In this document: one piece after another, positions 46,801 through 57,660 of the stretch
Layout of the letters: each line of letters opens with the position of its first letter
Position numbering within the stretch: the stretch's first letter is position 1
Assembly (NCBI RefSeq): GCF_052324685.1
Contig: NC_135218.1
Coordinates: 25,699,179 to 25,763,178, forward strand
Source: Brachyhypopomus gauderio
Lineage: Eukaryota; Chordata; Actinopteri; Gymnotiformes; Hypopomidae
Reading direction: 5' to 3'
Length of the DNA: 64,000 nucleotides
Made by a program: the position numbers and the translations under genes
The notes under the pieces: model-generated
Database searches by the model: none
What the model was told of the DNA's origin: nothing
What the model saw: only the letters and a program-made list of their open reading frames with translations

Positions 46801-49373
46801 GGCCTTCCGCTTGCTGAGGAGTAAAATGGGTGCTGACGTGGTTCATGACCCTAACCCCAACTCTTACCCTAACCCTACCCTAAACTCTAAAACCTAACCC
46901 TAAACCCTAACTCTAACCCTAGTGTTCAAGAACTGTGTAACTGTTAACTCTTGATCTCTTGCAATCATCAACTTTGAAATTAACTTTGAATTTCTAAACT
47001 AGCAAAAACTAAGCACGAGCTTGTTTTTTTTGCACCACTGACGGACATCTTTGAGTTTGTTACTCTGCTGTGTGTGCAGACTGGTCCTAAACAGGTGGGA
47101 GAAGTTACCATGACCTCCAGCAGGTTGGGCTAGATGAAGCAGGACAACCCAGTTGGGTGGGAATGACGAAGCAGAAGAGTGGATCTGTTGGAGGAGAGCT
47201 GTCATTCCACGCTGTCGTTTTTCTACTCTCTTAGTTTGTTGATATGAGGACTTTTAGAAATGAATACGTTGCAGAAGTGGGAGGTGTAGAATGCGACCCT
47301 ACCCATACCAGCTCGTTTATTTGATGTCTATCAACTAATAATAAAACTTGCACAATTTAATGTGGGTGTCTTTGAGCAGATAAAACTATAAACCACTGAT
47401 TCCAGCCGCAGTGTAAACAGCAAACGCTGAGTTTTACCCCCAGATCTGGCTTCCCAGATCTCTTAGTGTGCGTAATACTTCAGAGCAGTTTACAATAAAA
47501 CTAGGTACATGCTGCTGAGGACATGACATGTCGCTCGGTCAGGAAAGTGGGTTATATGAACCTGATCTCAGATCTGTCCACACCCTCACCATGAGTCACA
47601 CCTCACTGAGGTGACACCAGCCAAGTCAGAAGAGGCACTACTCCCGTCTCGGTCTTTCATCAGCTCGGGCTGGTCCGACTTGTCTCCTTTTGTCCCATAC
47701 AATGTCAACTATGTCCACCAGTCAACTACGTCCACTTTGCCTGTCTACCTGCACTGAGAGGCTTGCACCACCACACAGGTGTGAACAGGCTGTTTTAACT
47801 TCAAGCCTCACCTGTGATGATGACAAACACAGCCATGTGTAGAAGTGATATTCTATGACATAGCAGCACTTGTACTGATGTATGAATGCTAGTAATTTTG
47901 GCTTTCCCCCCTGGATTAAATCAGGCAGTTCCATGTTAGCATTAATCAAACCATCATTTTGGGAGGGGGGGGTGTTATGTGGATGTGTCATCATGCTGGT
48001 GACTACAGGGTCATGTGTCATTGCAGAACATTGTCATTGGTTCCTCCTGATGGAGTTTGTAAGATCTTCCTGGTCCAGTCATGGACTGTGCAGAGCCCAC
48101 ACCCACAGGGTCATGGTACTCTTTTGTAGCTACTTGACTCGGACTCACGAGTGATCTTCATGCTTCTCTATTATGGTAAAAACAAACAGATACGATATCT
48201 TACACCTAAATATCTCATCTTTCAAGGTCTCAGAGACCTTAATGCAATTGTCTGCAGTTTTAGCAAACATCTCCCACTTATGAAGGTAAGATGTGTTTGA
48301 TCTAGGAACACACACGATTATACGGTCAGCTCCTCAAGCTACAACGTAGTGACTAAACAATAAACTATTATTTGAGGTTTCAGGTAATACAGGCTTTGGC
48401 AATATGGTGATTAAAGATGGACCAACGCCCAGTGGAATAACGAGTGAGACAGTCCTGATGAAGATACTGTGACGACCTCTCCACCCACCACCTCTCCATC
48501 TCTCCACCCGACATCTCTCCACCCACCACCTCTCCACCCGACATCTCTCCACCCGACATCTCTCCACCCACCACCTCTCCGATGGACAGGCTTGTTCTGA
48601 GCTAAAGCACCAGTTTGGCAGCCTGTTCTACCACCAGCTGGGTGGCTCCATCAAGCCTCAGCGTTCTGTGTTTCCAAAGCAAAGCCGTGTCGGACCACAA
48701 CAGTCTCGGTACGGGCCGACTCGGTGCCCTCAAGCACATACGAGCCATGATTAATCTCTGATCAAGGCTTGCGCATAGCCAATGTCTTGGATCATTTATA
48801 GCTGTTGACCTGGAATCAGGCTTTACCTGTTCTGTTCATACCATAGCGAGGTCCTCAACACACAGGTCCTCTAAATACCTGTTACCTCTAAAATGATCAG
48901 GAAACCACCAGTGGTACCGCAGAAGTCAGTTATAGATGATGAGAGATGGTTTGGATCACAAAGTCACTACAGTAATTTCCCCCAGTGCAGAATTAGATTA
49001 GACAAGGACAAAATTTGACCAAAACAGCACGTTTCATTTTTAGGACTTATACTCTGTGCTCTGAAGGGAGAGTTTTGCAGAAACGACATGACCTCGAATC
49101 AGATAAGCGAGTTAGAACTTTCAACACATCACTTACAAGATATATGCTGAAAATAATACTGTAACTCTTTCAATGAAACTTTGCGCCTCCGTAATAACCT
49201 GGCTCCCGATGCGCTCTGACCACATCTTCAATAATCCGAGTCCTGCCAGCAGTGGCAGGACATGACGGGACGTGACTGGACGTGACGGGAAACGCAGGCG
49301 CACACACTCACTTGTTCACCTTGGCGGAGCCCTTCAGGGTGGCCTCCTTGCCGTTCTCTTTCTTCCTGAACAT
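28634..49373 (-). CDS. evpl: evpl, envoplakin (complete; no C-terminal plectin repeat)
   Basis: Envoplakin is a plakin cytolinker that tethers intermediate filaments to desmosomes and the cornified envelope. Minus-strand exons: 49312-49373, 46539-46638, 46075-46229, 45482-45605, 44395-44526, 43887-43928, 43549-43710, 43282-43389, 40926-41021, 40527-40637, 40106-40252, 39661-39815, 38917-39014, 38434-38597, 37669-37844, 37381-37519, 37016-37209, 32185-32335, 31973-32056, 31765-31872, 31548-31640, 28634-31402. All 22 join in phase: 5370 nt, 1789 residues. Seen: ATG exon [20 protein letters not shown]; plakin domain to about residue 850 with the SH3-like part in exons 11-12; coiled-coil rod in the last exon with repeated KEV...KDP motifs; linker from [15 protein letters not shown] to [11 protein letters not shown]. 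It ends 25 residues later. Human envoplakin (2033 aa) continues into a plectin-repeat domain. Rod and linker resemble EVPL more than PPL, and synteny agrees. Exon 7 has a weak GTTCGT donor. Confidence 0.93.
33167..34674. mobile_element. nested hAT-like element with CAAGTC-rich interior
   Basis: 1508 bp flanked by a perfect 8-bp duplication GCGTCTTG (33159-33166 and 34675-34682). The ends are CAGAGGTGGG and CCACCTCTG. CAAGTC/CGAGTC-rich repeats lie at both ends (33185-33375 and 34500-34665). Its middle (about 34054-34255) shares a stretch with 41830-42016 in the opposite orientation. Confidence 0.8.
35190..35725. repeat. 78-bp tandem repeat
   Basis: About seven copies of a 74-78 bp unit beginning GTAGACGTATCTCTTAGTTT and ending near GTTTAAAAAGTAGTA, inside the hAT-like element. 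Copies differ by a few substitutions and short deletions. Shorter repeats containing TGTCGAATTTTCCTACC precede it at about 35080-35170. Confidence 0.88.
37867..38146. repeat. 15-bp minisatellite next to evpl exon 15
   Basis: About 18 copies of a 15-bp unit (plus strand TACAACTACCTGGAC) fill the end of evpl intron 14 and stop about 20 nt before the exon 15 acceptor. It is free of stops in several frames, so it produces spurious long ORFs such as repeated YNYLD. On the transcript strand each unit reads GTCCAGGTAGTTGTA, which contains a donor-like CAG|GTAGT. Confidence 0.9.
38241..38397. mobile_element. 157-bp hAT-type MITE
   Basis: Perfect 8-bp target duplication AATCCTAC (38233-38240 and 38398-38405) and terminal inverted repeats with GGACGTAATTTTG. 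The interior is G-rich. It lies in evpl intron 14, 37 bp from the end of exon 14. Confidence 0.88.
39016..39131. repeat. CA/CG microsatellite
   Basis: Alternating (CA)n with interspersed CGCG steps, directly abutting the acceptor of evpl exon 13 (exon start 39014). The repeat replaces the usual pyrimidine tract on the transcript strand with TG/CG dinucleotides. Confidence 0.85.
39310..39600. repeat. 35-bp minisatellite
   Basis: About eight nearly identical copies of a 35-bp unit (starting GAACCGTTACACACTCTGAC) in evpl intron 12, about 60 bp downstream of the exon 12 donor. Confidence 0.92.
41271..42201. mobile_element. DNA transposon, 931 bp, containing nested MITEs
   Basis: The ends CAGGCCCGTAGCCAG and CTGGCTACGGGCCTG are perfect inverse copies, flanked by ACATG on both sides (41266-41270, 42202-42206). 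Inside are a segment bounded by GTTGCCAAC/GTTGGCAAC (about 41411-42016) and a smaller MITE (about 41540-41828). It lies in evpl intron 8. The superfamily is not assigned. Confidence 0.8.
41540..41828. mobile_element. small MITE inside the 41.3-42.2 kb element
   Basis: Terminal inverted repeats GCCCGGTTCACACTACACGA and GCCAGGTTCACACTACACGA, with a further CAGTCGCCGAC-type inverted repetition inside. About 290 bp, non-coding. Confidence 0.75.
42281..43286. repeat. 40-bp minisatellite carrying the evpl exon 8 splice donor
   Basis: About 25 copies with an exact 40-bp period (one unit is 42301-42340), with few variants. The last copy runs into evpl exon 8 and contains its real 5' splice site (exon end 43282). 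On the transcript strand every unit contains TACAG|GTGAGAGACACC. Two 240-bp stretches, 42601-42840 and 42841-43080, are identical, which shows a six-unit higher-order duplication. Confidence 0.95.
43801..43864. repeat. (CA)n microsatellite
   Basis: Long uninterrupted CA run in evpl intron 6. Comparable runs occur at 12013-12044, 34339-34380, 59114-59164, 59718-59756 and 62175-62230. Confidence 0.9.
44273..44394. repeat. GCTAACA short tandem array starting at the evpl exon 5 donor
   Basis: 9-bp units (GCTAACAGT, GCTAACATA, GCTAACAGC) repeated about 13 times. On the transcript strand the array begins exactly at the exon 5 donor (AAG|GTTAGCAC), so each unit repeats GTTAGC. Confidence 0.88.
45080..45430. 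mobile_element. probable MITE rich in GTATGCAGTAT
   Basis: AT-rich segment in evpl intron 4 with repeated and inverted copies of CAGTATGC/GCATACTG and a CTACTACATACTCC/GTAGTAGG pair near its ends. It resembles small fish DNA-transposon derivatives. Exact ends and target duplication were not resolved. Confidence 0.45.
46850..46921. repeat. interstitial telomere-like repeat
   Basis: Degenerate array of CCCTAA, CCCTAAACTCTAA and CTCTAACCC, related to the vertebrate telomere hexamer, in evpl intron 1. Confidence 0.75.
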
Positions 49374-50644
49374 CCTGCGTGTTCTGGTGAGGCGACAGAC
49401 GCCTTGTCACAGTGTGAATGCGATGCTCTCTGTCCCGCAGTCTGTCCCGCGTGGCCCTTACACACTCCCTGCTCTGCTTGGGCACTGGTGTACTCTCTCT
49501 CTCTCTCTCTCTCAGACACACGCGCTCATACACACACACGCTCTACGTCCCTGGCTGTGTGTGGCCCTTGAAGTGTCGTCCACTGTTAAAAGTGGAGGTT
49601 TGTTTGTACCTGCTCCGCCCAGAGGAACAGGTGTTGGCCGACACCCAGACATGCCTAAAGACCGGGTAGACCTGTTCTACACTTCCATTCTCCCCTTTCA
49701 CTCTCTCTCTCCCTCCCTCTCTCTCCACCTGCCCCATGACACACACAGGCTTGTCACTGATTCTAGTCATTCTGACCAAAGTATGTTTACTGAGGACAAA
49801 AAGTCAACAACATTCTTTATCTATATTTAAAACACAGTAATTAATCCAAGTCACTGAGAATTAAGATCAGTGTATTTCAGTGTCTGATCTTAATAACCAC
49901 TAATGTTAATGAATGAATTTTGCATTGTGCAAGTAACATTATGTATAAACTATGAATCATAGTTTATAAAGTGTCAAGAAAACCTCAAAAACACTACCAA
50001 AAATACTTCTTGCCAAAAGTGGATTGTAATACATACTTCAGAATCAGAAGATAGTGTCATCGAAGCTGCCCAATCAGAATTATAGATGGAATAATAGAAA
50101 AAAACCATTAAATCACTTGACACCTGAATATAAACCAACACTAAACAGTTAATGTTTAGGATTAAATGGGTTAAACCATTTAATCCCACTGCTAATAATA
50201 GTGACCAAAATTGTTTTGATTTTGTGAAGCTCTTCAGTATAATATAATTAATAGTTTTCCTTGGACTTCATATTTGATACAGGTGACAGAAGCTGCAGTA
50301 TTAATTTAATCAGAGCTCAACGAAAGGAAATCAAATACGTTATAGTACGGACACAACTGGCATATTTGGTACACATAAACTTCAAATGATCTGTAATATT
50401 TTAATAACATTATGTTGTAACATTTGTCATGCTCACATGAGATGTAAAAATGTTAAATCACAATTGTGACCACTGGACATTTCTTATTGCAAATATCTAA
50501 TTATATATTTATAATATATAGAGTACATTAAGAGCATATACAGTATATTCATAAAATTTATAACAATTTAATTATATTGCTATTTATGCATAAAACTTAG
50601 ATTTTCACCAACTTTCCAAAAGCATTTTTTGTAAAGGCAGCATT

Positions 50645-50800
50645 TGTGTCTGGTGGCTACATCTGCAGGGCTGCCGTGGGGAACGGCTGTGTGCTGGAAT
50701 GCAGCGGGGCGACTTTCTCCGAGGGCTGAGACAGCCGACCCGCATTACTGGCCCGCACACTCACCTGGGAGGGTGAGGCGGACCTCACCCCTCCACCCTC
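50645..50800 (-). other. GC-rich patch with a strong splice-donor motif
   Basis: A GC-rich island in AT-rich surroundings, preceded on the minus strand by TATATA. It contains CCTCCCAG|GTGAGTGTG on that strand (near 50760-50777). It could be a 5' non-coding exon of evpl, whose ATG exon follows on the same strand. There is no direct support beyond the motif. Confidence 0.25.
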
Positions 50801-50815
50801 GCCTTTCATATATAG

Positions 50816-50864
<49 letters not shown>

Positions 50865-51527
50865 TTTTATAAAATAAAAAAAAATAAAACAAAATATAAA
50901 CCTCAAATATAAAATGCTTACCTAGAAAACATGATGATTAAAGAGGCGTCTTTCTGAATGAAAAAAAGACTATCAGATCAGATAAGGTGCAAAGGTATGT
51001 GACACCCGATCTTGACCTTTCCCCCGAATGCCGGGGGGTCACAGAGACACGTGGGGGACACTCACCCAGAGACGCGCACATACCTGCCTGAAATCAAGTA
51101 GCCAAGGGGGTGAGTATCTCACTCTGCTCTTGCGTGAATGCACATTTTGCCCCGGGCAGATTTTGGGTTGCTTGTGGCACTGTGGATGTGTAGAGGCCTC
51201 GTGTAGCACGGCAAATATGAGACTTGCAGATTCACAGAACTGGGAATGTGAAAGGAATACCATCTAGGGGTGTGGCTGCCACCCGCCAGTGTCCTGTGTT
51301 CCTCAATGAATTATACAATCTCAACCGTTGACATCTCTGCAAAACTAAACTGGAGTCAGTAGTGCAAATGAGCTGTACAGAAAAATACTGCATACGGTCA
51401 CCAACATTTCATGGCAGTTGTATATCTGGCTATAAAATGTAAATGTGCCATATTTTGTCAATTGTGATTTTTTCACCGCAATCGAAATTTGTCCTCCACT
51501 TTTTACCCATCTGTGCAGTTAGAACAC

Positions 51528-51650
51528 ACACTCACACTAGTGATTACTAGGGGGCTGTGGATCACATGTGCCCAGAGCGGTGGGCAGCCCTAGCCCGGCG
51601 AGCAGTTGGGGTTAGATGCCTTGCTCAAGGGCACCTCAGTCATGGCCTAT
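51528..51650. mobile_element. fragment of a common fish interspersed repeat
   Basis: Contains GCGAGCAGTTGGGGTTAG followed by GCCTTGCTCAAGGGCACCTC, a motif seen widely in fish interspersed repeats. The family was not identified, and both ends are lost. Confidence 0.5.
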
Positions 51651-51808
51651 AGAGTTACATATAATAATGGCATTATGGGATTCATTAAATTAAACAATTA
51701 GAATTGTGCACCCATGCACAATTGTTTAGCTACATACTGTTACAATAGTACTTCTGCATAAGAGTGACCTGTGTGAACCTGCATGAAGAGTTTTACACAC
51801 ACACACAC

Positions 51809-51904
51809 TTGTGAAACACAGAACCCTCCTCTGTGCTGCGCAGGAAGTTCTGGAATGTGACATGGGCTGTCGTTGCCACAGCGATACGGATCAGCTGTGG
51901 AATT
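51809..51904 (-). CDS. unassigned exon candidate
   Basis: A 96-bp segment bounded on the minus strand by a CCCTCCCAG acceptor and a GTGTGT donor. It is open in the frame reading LIRIAVATTAHVTFQNFLRS. The plus strand is also open across it, with a GTGAGTG motif downstream, so the strand is uncertain. I do not recognise the protein. It may be an exon of a small gene between evpl and srp68, a pseudogene piece, or chance. Confidence 0.3.
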
Positions 51905-53479
51905 CTGGGAGGGGTGAGTGAAAAGGAGGCAAGTAGCATAAGAGCACTTGAACACGAACACACACACACACACACACACACACCCCTACCTTTGATCTCA
52001 TGACATGTTTGTAATTTCTGGACATGTCATTTGAAACCCAGCACCAAGAGCAGCGTTACAGCTTAGAAGACAAACTGGAACTGCAGAACAATAGTATACT
52101 GTCCAATATCCACACACACACACACCCCTAGGCAGTTCAAACACAACGCTTTTCATTTGCTTCATTTTTTTAATTAGGAGCTTTTAATTCAACCATCATT
52201 CCCACATTTTTGTGTCACTTCCATTTTTCACATTCAACAATTTCACTCATGGTCAAAGCAGAAAACATTTTCAGATATTCCAGCTTGAGTTCAGTTTTTT
52301 TTTTGCCACCCTTTTGATCTTAAAACACACAAAAGGAAAAGAAGAAACGAATAAAAAATATTTAAGACCAGAAACTAAATATCGGCACATTAGCCAGAGT
52401 ACAACAGGTAATCCCAAAACATTCAGTGAGAGAACTGTATTGAGAAATGACTTCAGAAGACATGGACGCTGACCAGACTCAAAACCCTGGTACGAAGGTG
52501 ACAGATTCACTTTGGTACTAGTCGACACGAACAGCAGCACCCGTCTACCGCAAACGCCTACAGTAACACTGAAATAAAGAGGCTAGTAAACTTTAACGAT
52601 GAGCTCCTGAGCTCACAACCGCTGGATGTTTTTAAAATGCGTCAAAAACTACAGACACAGCTGGCGTTCTCTTTAACAAAGTCTTCAGAGTGTTATCTGA
52701 GAATACAGAGAGATTTTCCCACCGTTCTGATGGAGTCACATATTCTTACAATTCATTTATTTGGTTAAAGTCGACAGGGTGTGGAACATGAGTAATGACA
52801 ACCCTCCTTTACAACTGAAGTACAGAGTAGAAAAATAAACGTTACAGATCCTAATTTTAATATAGAAATAACGACGGTACACAAGTGACTGAGGCGGAGC
52901 CCTGCTGTCATGGTGGTCTTACAGAGATTAAAATGCAAATTCATAGTCCTTCCCCAACTTCACTGAAAACCAGAATCCTTCCGTTTCTCCTCCTGTAACG
53001 TACATCGCTCTAGAGTAAATAGGTCATATCCTGCTCTGATGGTTTAATTGCAGAACACTGGCTTACCTGTGCAATTACAGTTAAAACTAGTTAACTTTAG
53101 ATCAAGAGGTTAAAATTAAACAAAATTTATCTAGATATATACGAATATATTGATGTAACACTGGGAGATGTGGCGACGTCTGTGCAGATTCGTACAGACC
53201 AGATATGGACCCTGAAGCATGGTGGGTTCTGACTACCAACACGAAATCGTACTCAATCCACTGAATCCCGAGCCCTTCTTGACCAAACAAAATGAGCCAT
53301 ACACGAAATGTGGTAGAGCTGAAGAGTGATGACCACGCCACGATGATCAGGCCACACCCCCATCCAGTCTGACTGTAGAGTTTCTCAATCCAGTTATTAG
53401 GGAAACCTTGAGCAGACCAGGTTTCTCCACATGGTCCAGTTCCTCATACACATGAATATAAAATCAGCTATCAAACACA

Positions 53480-53509
53480 GCAGTTCTTCATTACCTGGCC
53501 AAGGTGGAG

Positions 53510-53547
<38 letters not shown>

Positions 53548-53559
53548 TCTTCATTACCT

Positions 53560-53621
<62 letters not shown>

Positions 53622-53677
53622 CTTCATTACCTGGTGTGTGGGTGTGTGTGTATATATATATATGTTCTTCATTACCT

Positions 53678-53718
<41 letters not shown>

Positions 53719-53720
53719 TC
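53480..53720. repeat. compound TG/TA minisatellite
   Basis: Four copies of GTTCTTCATTACCTGG, each followed by a (TG)n and usually a (TA)n run of different length. The repeats are open in several frames, giving false CVCVCVYIYIYI ORFs. Confidence 0.9.
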
Positions 53721-54080
53721 TCCAATGACTGGATTGAGAACAACTTCTCCTGGAGAGCCAGAGAACTGCATCGTTTAGTGATTGACCTGCTCCAACATAC
53801 CTGATGCAACTCATGGACTTGAATACAAGATTTGTGCCGAGTCAGATCTCGGCGACCGAGGCCAAACTCCCTCCCCTCGACTCCGGCAAACCCGACTATG
53901 ATGTGTCAACACCGCGCAACTAGATCAAGACAATCACCGCGTGCGCAATCATATTCAGAGGAGCAAGAAACTGTCAGACTGTATCCTAAACTCTGCCGTG
54001 CTTTGGCTCTCCAGGCCTGAACGACGTCGACGGCTGATTTTAGAACAACGATAAGGATCAAGTGGAAAGAGGAAAGGGGT

Positions 54081-54169
54081 GGGCATGATGGGGCATGATG
54101 GGGCATGATGGGGCATGATGGGGCATGATGGGGCATGATGGGGCATGATGGGGCATGATGGGGGGGGGG
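54081..54169. repeat. 10-bp tandem repeat GGGCATGATG
   Basis: Eight perfect head-to-tail copies followed by a G run, about 90 bp downstream of the srp68 stop. Confidence 0.95.
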
Positions 54170-54257
54170 TGTCTGGAGCAACTCGAGATGGAGCCGAGAC
54201 TCTGGAAGGCTGTCAGGTCTTTGCTCATGCGGGCCGGAGTGAAGCCTGGGCCTCGCT

Positions 54258-55825
54258 TTAACTGCCGAAGCCGAAGATGCCCTTGATGTAGCCGGTGAGG
54301 CCGCCCTTGCCCTTCTGCTCCACCTTGTCGTCCAGGGGCGGGAAGGCCACGTGGTTGAGAGCCAAGTCGAAAAACAGGGGCTTGCACGGGATGGGCTGGA
54401 AGTCCGGGGGAAACTGCACCAGGTTGGGGTGCTTGCCCAGGAGGGACGGGTCCAGACGGAAGGTGTCTAGTCGCTGAGACAGAGGCTGGGAAGAGTTTGG
54501 AGAACGTCAGAACCGATGTCTCAGTATGGATTGTGACGAGGACACGTTACAGCGAGTGTCACGGCGTGTGCGTAGGAGTGTATACAAGCAAAACTTCCTC
54601 AGATGCCACTTTAGGGTGTGTCCGCGACCAGCCAGTAGTTTCTATTGTAGCTCGGCAACGGATTATACACTCCTAGCCTGCCGTTACCTGGACACCCATT
54701 TATTATATAAGTCCAATGGTGCGTAATGTGATGTCAATTAATTTTAGCAGCTGTCTATGTCCCCGAGACATAATAAACAAGGGAGGCTAAAAGGACGTCT
54801 TACTTAGAAACAATCACAGTTCGGACTAACGGAGAATAAAAGGCGGATGACGGCATGTGAACACACGCGGTATCGCCTTCACGACAGAGACAATACTACC
54901 TCACACACAACCCAGGAGGGGTCAGGTCTACATGCACGCCCCGCAGAAACATGCGTGTTCAGGACAGGAGAAGAGTAAACTGTTGCTAGGCAGACAGCGT
55001 TAAACCTGTGTCTAGTATGCTGGAGTCATGTTTAGGTTATTGTACATGCACTTTGTGGTTTTGTATTCAGTTATTTGCCAATTTACATAATGCAAGTGCC
55101 GGCCGTCTTAACTGTTAACACTGCTGGTTTTCTTCGGTCCTTCAACAATGTGAATATACAGAAGCAGCTTTGAGAGGACGTCGTTTCTCACCTTGTGGTC
55201 CTTCACCTGCTGCTGTTCAGGCACCTCAACCACGTCCTCCTTGTCTGGAAGAACAGAGCAGAGTATCAGTCAGAGGACGCGTCTCCCAGCGGAGCATCTA
55301 AAAACCAACTAAACCCAAACCAAGAGCTACGGCCACAGGTGACGTCTCCAGGGGAGCGTCTCTCCTTTCCGTTACAACCCCCTTGAAAATGTAGGTGAAA
55401 CGGGGGGGAAAAAAATGTCTGGATGGAGACCCACCCAAGATGGCCGCCGCCTGCATAGAGTACTTCTCAGCGTTGACCTCAGCAATAAGCTCTTGGACAT
55501 CCGGAAGGTCCTTCAAATGAGCAACAGGCATAGGAAAGGGATTAAGAAAGATTACAAGACCCACAAGTCAATGGTAGAGAGCTGACCATCCAGTCAGCCG
55601 CCACCACCACCATCATCATCATCACTTATGGCCACAACGTCCCCCACTAGAGTGCCTGCCTGGCCTTCTCTCCAAAAGACAAGTCTATTCAGATGAAACA
55701 CTTTCTCCCCCTGAAATACAAACACAGGCAGCTTCAACCTCATGATTGGGACTAGGGGGTTGTTACTCCTGCCAGAATCTAATGGGGTTATACGAACCAT
55801 AAGCTGATGTGACAACGTGACAAAA

Positions 55826-55859
<34 letters not shown>

Positions 55860-57216
55860 ATGCAGTCTCTGCAGTACGAGAGGAGATGACCACATCACTT
55901 TGAAGTTATTAACGAGTTAGTTCAAGACGGCCGTAGGACTCTCAGCCCGTTTCAACTAGCAATTCATACCAAACATTGCAGTGAGGAGGCGGAGCTACAG
56001 CTGCTCATGGCAACAAAGCCACCAATCAACAGCATTATTCAAATGACACGATGCGTAATGAGTTATTCGGGGGCCGTTGTGCAGGATAAGCGCCGTAGCG
56101 CAACCCTGCTGGACATGAAGATGGAGAGTGCTGTACCTTGAGGCGGTTATTGAGGTGTTTGGACTTGGACTGGACCTCACGGGCGTATTTCAGAACCCTC
56201 TCGTACAGAACCAACGCTTCACTCCACTTCTTCACCAGCACATACGACTGGGCTATGAAGAAACACCTGCGGGACAGGTGAGACGGAACAGGTGGACACA
56301 TGGGCCAGATGAGAGACATGCGAGACAAAGTAGAGCCTGGACGCGAGACCCGTCTCACATACGTCTCGCATGTGTTAAACTTAATGTTTAACTTATAGCA
56401 CCACCCCTCCCCCTTCTTAAATTTCAAGAATTCAAAATATTTTAATGAATTCTCACTGGCTTCATGTTTGCACGCATGCTAATTTCAGGTCTGGGCTACA
56501 TGATGACATGAGGGGGTGAGAAGTGAAGGGCTGATCTGGGATCAGTGAAGCGTATCCCCCACGGTCAGGTTGGTACACGCACCTGTAAGCCTTATAGACC
56601 AGCGTCTTCAAGGCCACCTCCTTCTGGAAGGTGTGATCTTCCTCCAAGCCCTGCAGACCTGCCAGTTCAGACAGACTCTGCAGTCCAGGGTTATGAGAAC
56701 AAAGAGGGGCGGTTAGGAAGAGAAGAACGATGAACAATTAAAAAAACAGAGGGGGAAGTTGGGACAGGTCACATGACAAGTCTACATCAGGTGAGGTTAT
56801 CACAGATTTCTCTGTGATATGCTACCACAAGGAGAAATGAAGTCGGTATGAGGTCTTGGGGTTGTGGTACTGTGTGTGTGTGTATGTGTGTACCTGCAGT
56901 ATGATCTCATAGAGGCGTGTGAGATCTTGAGGTCGTGGTACTGTGTGTGTGTGTGTGTGTGTGTACCTGCAGTATGATCTCGTAGAGGCGTATGAGATCT
57001 TGAGGTCGTGGTACTGTGTGTGTGTGTGTGTGTGTATCTGCAGTATGATCTCGTAGAGGCGTATGAGATCTTGAGGTCGTAGTACTGTGTGTGTGTACCT
57101 GCAGTATGATCTCGTAGAGGCGTATGAGATCTTGAGGTCGTGGTACTGTGTGTGTGTGTGTGTACCTGCAGTATGATCTCGTAGAGGCGTATGAGATCTT
57201 GAGGTCGCGGTACTGT

Positions 57217-57260
<44 letters not shown>

Positions 57261-57622
57261 CTGCAGTATGATCTCGTAGAGGCGTATGAGATCTTGAGGT
57301 CGTGCTCCTCTCTTGTTCTCATCCGTCTGCGGTTCCTTGAGTTTGGCCTGCAGTGCGTGGGCCATGCTCTCATTCCTCCTCACCACCGTCCACAGCTTAA
57401 TGTAGGTGAGGTAGCTACACACACACACACACACACACACACGATCCATGAGGGGCCCTTCTGTAATCTCCATTACTCCACTAAGTGTGCACACAGCACG
57501 TGTGTCTACCCCCTCCCTCGTCAGGAGGACACACTCACCTATGCAGGTACTGCACGTTGGACACTTTTCCACTCTCAGCACTGTCTGCAGCCCGATCTCT
57601 CTGCTTCTGTTGGAGATAAAAG

Positions 57623-57660
<38 letters not shown>

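Larger units (their letters stand above)
49374..51808. other. evpl upstream region
   Basis: No confirmed gene. It contains a CT-rich microsatellite (about 49493-49512), AT-rich unique sequence (49800-50640), a GC-rich patch (50645-50800), a (TA)n run (50820-50856) and a common fish repeat fragment (51528-51650). The evpl promoter presumably lies here, but no convincing core element was found beside the ATG exon. Confidence 0.4.
51905..54257. other. evpl-srp68 intergenic / srp68 3' region
   Basis: Mostly unique AT-rich sequence without a supported gene. It includes (CA)n at 51959-51982, the compound repeat at 53480-53720 and the 10-bp repeat at 54081-54169. A minus-strand AATAAA-like signal near 52757 could end a long srp68 3'UTR. 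Confidence 0.4.

Noticed and set aside
28634-49373. Alternative identity as periplakin (ppl), because of the short C-terminus
   Set aside because: The rod and linker resemble envoplakin more closely, and the ten1-srp68 neighbourhood is that of EVPL. A tree would settle this.
53431-53814. Long CVCVCV/YIYIYI and HTHTHT ORFs on both strands
   Set aside because: These are translations of TG/TA microsatellites, open in several frames, with no protein character.
56822-57656. 183- and 249-residue minus-strand ORFs with repeated DLIRLYEIILQ and THTHTH
   Set aside because: They read through the srp68 exon 11 array, CA repeats and neighbouring exons in mixed frames. The real exon is 57261-57414.
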